Shown piece after piece: positions 6,915 to 11,803 of a stretch of 11,803 nt of DNA. The stretch comes from CAZNMF01 sp035547155 (GTDB lineage Bacteria; Acidobacteriota; Vicinamibacteria; Vicinamibacterales; SCN-69-37). A program made the translations under genes and the position numbers. The number at the start of each line of letters is the position of its first letter. The first letter of the stretch is position 1. The notes below the pieces were generated by a model. It did not search any database. It saw only the letters and a program-made list of their open reading frames with translations, and had not been told where the DNA came from. The stretch spans positions 1 to 11,803 of the forward strand of contig DASZVJ010000216.1 of the NCBI GenBank assembly GCA_035547155.1. The letters are read 5' to 3'.

Positions 6915-6985
6915 AAGGGACCAGGGGACCAGGGGACCAAGGGACCGGGGGACCGGGGGACGAAGGGACAGGGGACGAAGGGATG
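6915..6985 (+). repeat. 8-bp tandem repeat, G-rich (RRGGGACC), about nine units
   Basis: Starts 3 bp after the permease stop. Units of 8 bp (AAGGGACC, AGGGGACC, GGGGGACC and variants) run in register from 6915 to 6970, followed by a 7-bp and a final 8-bp unit. G-runs of three to five, separated by 3-5 bases, give the plus strand (and an mRNA reading through) clear G-quadruplex potential. It is non-coding. Confidence 0.9.
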
Positions 6986-6995
6986 AGGATGACTC

Positions 6996-7022
6996 GTAGG
7001 GGCCGCCCTCGTGGCGGGCCGG
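6996..7022 (+). repeat. GTAGGGG palindromic element, copy E
   Basis: Differs from copy C at one position, a C to G in the closing arm that breaks one base pair. It lies 10 bp after the G-rich tandem repeat. It could shape the 3' end of the metal-cluster transcript, but there is no T-run. Confidence 0.78.
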
Positions 7023-7408
7023 TCCACTTTGTCCGCCTACGCGTCGACCGTAGTCGCCGCCTCGGGTGAGCTTTTCAAATCTGTGAAGACGTTGCGTCGT
7101 CGTACGCTCGCGACGCGCGCGTAAGTTGCTGTCTGATGCAGATTTGTTGGCGCTTTTCTCTTGCGCGGCGCGTCGCGATCGTGTGAAATCTGCGCCGAAG
7201 ACCACGCGGGCGCGCGTGGGATGGACGGCGGCCCTCGCCGCCGGCGCGCGCCCGATCGGCGGTGTGTGATGCAGACGCAAGTGCAAGCCGGCATTTTCTG
7301 GGGCCGGGTGCGACGTGACTGAACGCCAACCGCGCTCCTCCCCAGGCGCGGTTGGACTCCCCCACATTTTTTACAGCCGGCCTCGCGCAGTGGCGCTACA
7401 CTAGGCGC
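7023..7408. other. Non-coding region with three strong hairpins (possible structured RNA)
   Basis: About 390 bp with no convincing gene on either strand. Hairpin 1 (7108-7178) pairs 7108-7125 with 7160-7178, giving 18 bp with one bulged G and one G-U pair; its 34-base loop holds a small TCTG/CAGA stem. Hairpin 2 (7207-7254) has a perfect 10-bp outer stem (CGGGCGCGCG) and a nested 6-bp inner stem (CGGCGG). Hairpin 3 (7326-7355) is a perfect 10-bp stem (CCAACCGCGC) with a 10-base loop, and six T follow at 7367-7372, 11 bp after the stem. The distance to the T-run is too long for a standard terminator. The region precedes the gene at 7409 and could be its leader or an independent RNA. Confidence 0.5.
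7397..7402 (+). promoter_or_regulatory. Candidate -10 (TACACT) just before the GTG at 7409
   Basis: TACACT ends 6 bp before the chosen GTG start, and no good Shine-Dalgarno exists. TTTACA at 7370-7375 is the nearest -35-like hexamer, but its 21-bp spacing is too long. If used, this -10 would give a leaderless mRNA, in which case the hairpins upstream are not part of that transcript. Confidence 0.25.
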
Positions 7409-8038
7409 GTGCGGGGCGATTCCCTCCGAGACCTGTACGCCAAGACACTCGCGTTGCTCGGTCTAGGTGTGCTCGCCGGGGCTGGAGCGCTCGTCGACTA
7501 CTGGCCCACCGGGATCACGATGCCCGACGCAGGCTCCGCGCTCGTGCTGCCGCCGATCGCCCGCGCCATTCCCGTCAACCCTGCCGTGCTCAGCCTGTCG
7601 CCGATCGAGGCCGGCCGCGACACGTCTCTCGCATCACGTGAGATGGCGCGGACAGATGAGGCCGTGCCCGCGTCTGTCAGCCGGCACGGATTTGCGACAC
7701 TGCCCGTCGTGATCACCGCGGACTTGCGCGTCGGCTCCGAAGTCGGCATCACGGCGCCGACGGTGCGCATGGCGGCGCTGACGTCAGCGCCGACGACTGA
7801 CGCCATCCAGCCGCGCGCGGACTCGAGTTACGAGCCCTACATGCTCGGCGCCGGCAACGCGGGACAGTACGTCGAGCCCGCGACGCTCATGAGCGACGAC
7901 GACTCTGACGGATTCATCAGCGGCGCGTTCAAGAAGACCGGAACATCGATCGTGAAGACGGGCGTCCGGACCGGCGCCTCGATCGTCGACGCCGTGCGCG
8001 TCGTCGGCGGCGCGGTGCGGCGCGCGTTGCCGAATTGA
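7409..8038 (+). CDS. Unrecognised membrane-anchored protein, 209 aa
   Basis: I do not recognise this family. From the GTG at 7409 the chain has a short basic N terminus (MRGDSLRDLYAK), one hydrophobic segment at about 12-29, and a long exported-looking, low-complexity middle rich in Ala, Pro, Thr and Ser (about 30-160). Then comes an acidic patch (DDDSDG, 163-168) and a basic amphipathic tail. The tail has an 11-residue internal repeat, KTGTSIV (176-182) and RTGASIV (187-193), that could form a helix lying on a membrane or binding a partner. The frame is open back to a TTG at 7352, but that start lies inside a perfect hairpin and adds residues before the membrane segment, so GTG is preferred. 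Third-position GC supports coding. It is convergent with the next gene, with only 10 bp between the stops. Anchoring by one N-terminal segment is inferred; no function is proposed. Confidence 0.65.
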   Translation: MRGDSLRDLYAKTLALLGLGVLAGAGALVDYWPTGITMPDAGSALVLPPIARAIPVNPAVLSLSPIEAGRDTSLASREMARTDEAVPASVSRHGFATLPVVITADLRVGSEVGITAPTVRMAALTSAPTTDAIQPRADSSYEPYMLGAGNAGQYVEPATLMSDDDSDGFISGAFKKTGTSIVKTGVRTGASIVDAVRVVGGAVRRALPN

Positions 8039-8048
8039 TTCGGGCGCG

Positions 8049-10013
8049 TCACCTTCCCGCCTCCAACACCACGAATCCATCGCTCCGGGCACGCTCGCGG
8101 AGTGTGAACGCGTCGATCGCGAACGCGCGCAGCTCCGGTGAGACGTGCGCTTCGTCGATCACGACATAGCCGAGATTCACGTCACGCTCGAACGCGTCGG
8201 CTGAGGCGATGGCCGCGGCGCGATCGGCGACCGACAGCGAGCGGCCTTCGCTCAGCGTGATGAGCGCGGCCGTGATCGGCAGCGACAGATAACGCTCGCG
8301 CGTGCGATCGGACACGCGTGAGAGATAGCCGCCAATCAACGGTTTGCCGTGCGACGTCTGGCGGAACTGGGCGCCGGGGCTGAAGCGGCCGTTGTCGATG
8401 AGACCGTCCTTGAGGCCGAACGGCAGCTCGAGCACGCTCACCGGCCGCGGATCGTGCCGGATGACGTCGTAGGCCGATGGAATCGACGCCGAATACAGCG
8501 GCCGTGGCGCCGACCAGAGCTCACACGCGAGCGCCACGCCAGTGATCGCAAGGATCGCGCGGCGCCGCGACGGCATGCGGCGCGTCAGTGCGGCGAGAGC
8601 CATCGCGAACAACACGGCCACCGCCATCGCCACGACGATCGCGATCCGGCCCGGCACGCGCGCCTGACTGAACGCGGGCACGTAGCGCACGAACGTCCAC
8701 GGCGTCGGCAGCAACGTGTCGACGCCGCCGATGCGCAGGAACGGTCCCACCGCCAGGCTCGCGGCGCCCACGGCGATCAGCAGCCAACGGCCGTCGGGGC
8801 GCACGCGCGCGCGCCACCACGCGAGCGCGATCACGATCAGCGCGACCCACGACAGCGACGCGACGTTCTCCACATAGCCGTTCGGCTCGCGCGACAGCCA
8901 GCGGATCATCGACACGGGCGCCCACGGATGATTCGGATTCGGCAGCAGGAACGACAGCAGATCGACGCCTGGCGCGCTCGATCGCCACGGCACCGGCACG
9001 CTGACCAGCTCGCCGGTCATCGCACGCCGGGTCAGCGCCACGAGCACCGGCGCGAGGAGCACGGCGGCCGCCACGCCGATCGTCAACACCACGCCGACCG
9101 CGTGCCGATCGATCGCGGCCGACGCGACGCGAGAGAATCGCGGCCGCGCGAACAGCCAGATGCGAATCGCGAGCAGTATGCCGAGCAGCAACATCGGCGT
9201 GTAGAGCGATCGGACGGAGATGGTCATCGATCCGATCACCATTCGCCGGCCTTCGGTGCCGATGCCGACGGCCAGGACCGCCAGCACGATGATGAGCACG
9301 TCGAGCGTGCGCGTCGCCGCCGTCGCCGTGTGCGGCCGATCGAACCGCACCGCGAGCGTGCGGCTCGCAACGAGCGCCATCGCGATCCAGACGCAGTACA
9401 CCGCGAAGTACGGATCGCAGTAGAAGGCCCACGCCGCGCAGATGCCGGCGCCGATGGCATCACGCAGTCGGCGGCGCTCCAACGCGCCATCGACGAACCA
9501 TGCGAAGAACGGCAGCGGCGCCGCGGCTGCAAGGCTGTAGTGGCCGGCGCTGCGCGCGACGAGGTACGGCGCGCACGCGAACAGCAGGCCAGCCAGCCAC
9601 GCTTCGCCGGCGCCGACGTACGGCGCGCCGGCGCGCCGCGCGAGCAGATACATGCCGATGCCGATCAGCGGAATGTTGATCAGGAACGCGACGTTGAACG
9701 CGGCGACGACGCCGATCAGCGGCTGCAGCGGCAGCGCGATCGCGTTCAGGAACATCGTGTCGTTGTGCAGGCTCAGATCGGCGGCGTTGTCGAGCGCGAA
9801 GATGCTCTCGGTGTAGAACGGCCAATGGTGCAGGTCGACGAGCTCGTGGCGGAACACCCACGTGTTCCAGACATACACGCCCGCGTCACCGGACGGATCA
9901 CCGGTCAGCCGCGTGGATACATGCGCGGACAGCGGCCAGGTCTGAACCAGGGCCACGAGAACGTACGACGCGACGATCCATGCGGCCACGGCAGAGGCAG
10001 GTCTGCGTGGCAT
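8049..10013 (-). CDS. Polytopic membrane protein, GT-C glycosyltransferase-like
   Basis: This 654-aa protein has about 10-12 hydrophobic segments and a soluble C-terminal part from about residue 505. The first segment (about 9-28) is followed by an extracytoplasmic loop with TGDPSGDAGVYVWN (37-50), whose acidic residues D39 and D43 are where GT-C enzymes keep catalytic Asp or Glu. FLLPNPNHPWAP (about 355-366) and a pre-helix PAFSQARVPGRIAIV (about 446-460) are motifs I associate with large uncharacterised GT-C or YfhO-like proteins. The C-terminal domain contains SVLELPFGLKDG and ends in FVVLEAGR. A role in adding sugars from a polyprenyl donor outside the inner membrane is possible but unproven. 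The ATG at 10013 starts a typical basic-plus-helix N terminus; an in-frame ATG at 10049 would add 12 residues and lie close to the divergent gene. No Shine-Dalgarno is visible. Confidence 0.8.
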   Translation of the reverse strand: MPRRPASAVAAWIVASYVLVALVQTWPLSAHVSTRLTGDPSGDAGVYVWNTWVFRHELVDLHHWPFYTESIFALDNAADLSLHNDTMFLNAIALPLQPLIGVVAAFNVAFLINIPLIGIGMYLLARRAGAPYVGAGEAWLAGLLFACAPYLVARSAGHYSLAAAAPLPFFAWFVDGALERRRLRDAIGAGICAAWAFYCDPYFAVYCVWIAMALVASRTLAVRFDRPHTATAATRTLDVLIIVLAVLAVGIGTEGRRMVIGSMTISVRSLYTPMLLLGILLAIRIWLFARPRFSRVASAAIDRHAVGVVLTIGVAAAVLLAPVLVALTRRAMTGELVSVPVPWRSSAPGVDLLSFLLPNPNHPWAPVSMIRWLSREPNGYVENVASLSWVALIVIALAWWRARVRPDGRWLLIAVGAASLAVGPFLRIGGVDTLLPTPWTFVRYVPAFSQARVPGRIAIVVAMAVAVLFAMALAALTRRMPSRRRAILAITGVALACELWSAPRPLYSASIPSAYDVIRHDPRPVSVLELPFGLKDGLIDNGRFSPGAQFRQTSHGKPLIGGYLSRVSDRTRERYLSLPITAALITLSEGRSLSVADRAAAIASADAFERDVNLGYVVIDEAHVSPELRAFAIDAFTLRERARSDGFVVLEAGR

Positions 10014-10069
10014 ACTGGGGACCGCCGAAGCGTAGCACAGGAACTTCACCCTACCTCCGAGCCTCCGTC
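10014..10069. promoter_or_regulatory. 56-bp divergent promoter region between two membrane-protein genes
   Basis: Both flanking genes start here in opposite directions, so both promoters must lie here or inside the coding regions. On the minus strand, TGCTACGCT (10030-10038) resembles an extended -10 (TGnTAnnnT). I see no clear plus-strand promoter or ribosome site. Confidence 0.3.
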
Positions 10070-11803
10070 TTGAGCCGCGCGTTCGTTCGTGTCTTCGCCG
10101 CCGCCGTGTCTGGCGCGTTGATCGGGGCCGCGGCCGTCATGGCCGCCTTCGCGCTGAGACCGGCAATCACAATCGAGATGAGCGGCGAGCCGCCGTCGTT
10201 CGTGTCCGGTCTGTATGCCAGCGAACGCGACGGTGACGTGTCGTTCGCCTGGACGCGCGATCGCGTGACGATGCGGCTGCCCGGGCTCGATCGCCGCCAC
10301 GCCTGGACGTGCACCGTCGCCATGCGCGGCGCGCGGGCGGATGCGGCCGCGTTGCCGGCCGTCGACGTGTCCGTCGACGGCGCGAGCGCGGCGGCCGTCG
10401 CCACGACCAACGACTTCGCCGACACGACGATCGCCATTCCGTCGCGCGCCGATCGATCGGGCATGACGATGGCGCTGACGATCGCGCCGACGTTTCGTCC
10501 CGGCGGCGGCGATCCGCGCGAGCTGGGCGTACAGATCGATCGCATCGCCTGCGTGCCCGCGCGCGGGTGGGCGTGGCCGCCGGCGCCAGCACTGACCACG
10601 GCGACCGTTGCGGCGGCGGGGCTCGGCGCGGCCCTGGCGCTCGCAGGCGGCGGACTCGTCGTCGTGCTCACGTCGTCGGTCGCGCTCGCCGCGGGACTGG
10701 CCACGTTGCTGTCGGCTGGCGGGGCAGCGTTCGGGACGTTTCCGTCGACGACGCTGGTCCTGGTGCTCGTGACGGCTGCGATTCTCGTGGCGATCGCCCG
10801 CGTGGTCGCGCTCGCGCGAGCGGCGCCGCTGTCGGGCGCGGCGGTCGCGGCACTCGCCATTGCCGCCGTCGCCGGCGATCTGCAGTGGCTCGCGTTGCTG
10901 CATCCCTCCAAATCACTCGTCGACGCGCTCTTCCAGGCGCATCGCCTCGAGTGGGTGATGGGCGGCCGTTACTTCTTCACGCAGCCGATGCCCAACGGCG
11001 TCGCGTTTCCGTACGCGATCGGTCTCTACGTGTTCGCGATGCCATGGGCGCGGATCGTCGCGGATCACGTTGCGCTGCTGCGCGGCGTCGTGAGCGCCGT
11101 TGCCGCGATCGCCGCGGGACTGCTGTTTGTGCCCGCGTCGCTCGTGTGGCGCGATCGCCGGGCCGGCGCGTGGGCCGTGCTGTTCGCGTTCCTGCCGCCG
11201 CTTCCGTACGTCGTCGTCGGCAACGGCAATCTGACGAATGCGTTTGGTCAATCGATCGCGCTCGTCGCGCTGCTGCTGATCGCGGTTGGTCTGGCGGGCG
11301 CGCGTGCGCGATGGGCCGGGCTCGCGCTCGCCGCTGTCCTGGCGCTCGCGTTCACGTCGCACGTCAGCACCGTCAGCCTGCTGGTCCCGGCGCTCGGCGT
11401 GACGGCCGCCGGATACTGGATCGCCGATCGCGCGCTTCGGCGCGATGCCCTCGTCCTCGTCGTCGCTACGGCCGTCGCGTTCGCACTGGCGTTCGGCCTG
11501 TACTATCGCCATTTCACCGACATCTATCGCGAGGCCGCCACGCGCGTGCTGTCGCCGGCCAGCGCCGTCGTCGCGCCGCCGCCGGCGCCCGACGCGACGC
11601 CGGAGCGTGCGAGCGACGATCGCACGGTGATGCTCGTGCGTCAGCTCACGTGGGGCGAACGCGCGCGTGACGCGCTGTCGCAATCGATCGACGCTGTTGG
11701 CTGGCCGCTGCTGCTGCTCGCGTGCGCCGGCGCGATTCGGACATGGCGTGTGGGCTGGCGTGACCGCCTGTCGATCGTCACGCTCGCGCTGGCGATCGTC
11801 TGG
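10070..11803 (+). CDS. Polytopic membrane protein, GT-C-like, with N-terminal lumenal domain (partial, 3' end cut)
   Basis: An uninterrupted frame of 578 codons runs to the window edge. Residues 7-29 form a membrane segment. Residues about 30-165 are a soluble, beta-rich extracytoplasmic domain (GLYASERDGDVSFAWTRDRV, then VTMRLPGLDRRHAWTC) resembling a sandwich-type fold. Beyond about 173 there are at least ten hydrophobic segments. Between them, after H279-P, comes DALFQAHRLEWVMGGRYFFT and then PMPNGVAFPYAIGLYVF (307-323), the style of loop found near the active site of GT-C or PMT-like enzymes. A Pro/Ala stretch (SAVVAPPPAPDATPERA) lies in a later loop. The start is uncertain: TTG at 10070 gives a full first helix with basic flank, while GTG at 10106 and ATG at 10139 are alternatives. 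No stop occurs, so the C terminus is unknown. Its divergent partner is of the same broad type, which suggests a shared pathway in envelope glycan assembly. Confidence 0.75.
   Translation, partial: MSRAFVRVFAAAVSGALIGAAAVMAAFALRPAITIEMSGEPPSFVSGLYASERDGDVSFAWTRDRVTMRLPGLDRRHAWTCTVAMRGARADAAALPAVDVSVDGASAAAVATTNDFADTTIAIPSRADRSGMTMALTIAPTFRPGGGDPRELGVQIDRIACVPARGWAWPPAPALTTATVAAAGLGAALALAGGGLVVVLTSSVALAAGLATLLSAGGAAFGTFPSTTLVLVLVTAAILVAIARVVALARAAPLSGAAVAALAIAAVAGDLQWLALLHPSKSLVDALFQAHRLEWVMGGRYFFTQPMPNGVAFPYAIGLYVFAMPWARIVADHVALLRGVVSAVAAIAAGLLFVPASLVWRDRRAGAWAVLFAFLPPLPYVVVGNGNLTNAFGQSIALVALLLIAVGLAGARARWAGLALAAVLALAFTSHVSTVSLLVPALGVTAAGYWIADRALRRDALVLVVATAVAFALAFGLYYRHFTDIYREAATRVLSPASAVVAPPPAPDATPERASDDRTVMLVRQLTWGERARDALSQSIDAVGWPLLLLACAGAIRTWRVGWRDRLSIVTLALAIVW

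Noticed and set aside
6486..6986. Protein tail made of Gly-Thr-Lys-Gly repeats encoded by the G-rich tandem repeat
   Set aside because: It lies in an out-of-frame shadow of the permease gene; the true permease frame stops at 6912, before the repeat.
7326..7372. Intrinsic terminator (10-bp perfect stem followed by six T)
   Set aside because: The T-run lies 11 bp after the stem instead of directly after it, and no plus-strand gene ends nearby. I list it as a hairpin only.
8349..10073. Long plus-strand open frame (574 codons) opposite the GT-C-like gene
   Set aside because: Its product is Arg/His/Gln/Asp-rich with no hydrophobic or domain pattern, typical of an antisense frame in high-GC DNA. 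The minus-strand frame gives a coherent membrane protein.
10309..11670. Plus-strand open frame (453 codons) within the last gene
   Set aside because: The translation is Arg-rich and low complexity. The other plus frame from 10070 is open to the window end and gives membrane helices.

Overview
The window is high-GC DNA (mid-60s percent by eye) with strong G/C third positions, many TTG/GTG start options, signal peptides and an outer-membrane barrel protein. This points to a Gram-negative bacterium. The gene style (tandem M16B peptidases, a troA-like metal operon with its own porin, long acidobacterial-type polytopic proteins) fits Acidobacteriota, perhaps Vicinamibacteria, but that assignment is an inference. 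I see no rRNA, tRNA, CRISPR, transposase or phage gene.

Layout. Positions 1-158 are a non-coding repeat block. Positions 159-2998 (minus strand) hold two translationally coupled secreted M16B peptidase subunits. The upstream one carries the zinc site and the downstream one carries the substrate-binding Arg/Tyr pair, so together they look like one heterodimeric enzyme. A divergent intergenic region (2999-3192) separates them from a plus-strand metal-uptake-like cluster (3193-6912). That cluster holds a small secreted protein with an HCxxCH motif, a coiled-coil outer-membrane porin, a ZnuA/TroA-type substrate-binding protein and a ZnuB-type permease. No ATPase gene is present. After a G-rich tandem repeat comes a ~390-bp non-coding stretch with three strong hairpins, then an unrecognised membrane-anchored protein (7409-8038). 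Convergent to it is a large polytopic GT-C-like membrane protein (8049-10013, minus). Divergent from that is a second GT-C-like polytopic protein (10070 to the window end, plus), which is cut off by the window edge.

The least explained part of the window is its intergenic DNA. Five copies of a ~27-bp palindromic element (GTAGGGG followed by a variable hairpin) lie in three gaps, and each time they sit beside a 7- or 8-bp-period microsatellite. The hairpin arms differ between copies but stay complementary. A 58-bp direct repeat with 8-bp periodicity occurs at both 1-58 and 5085-5142. The octamer GCGATCGC occurs 13 times by eye, far above composition expectation.

How the genes may work together: the porin, binding protein and permease would form an outer-to-inner-membrane route for a divalent metal (zinc or manganese), with the ATPase supplied from another locus. 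The adjacent M16B pair would be zinc enzymes of the periplasm. Any regulatory link between the two is only suggested by their divergent arrangement.
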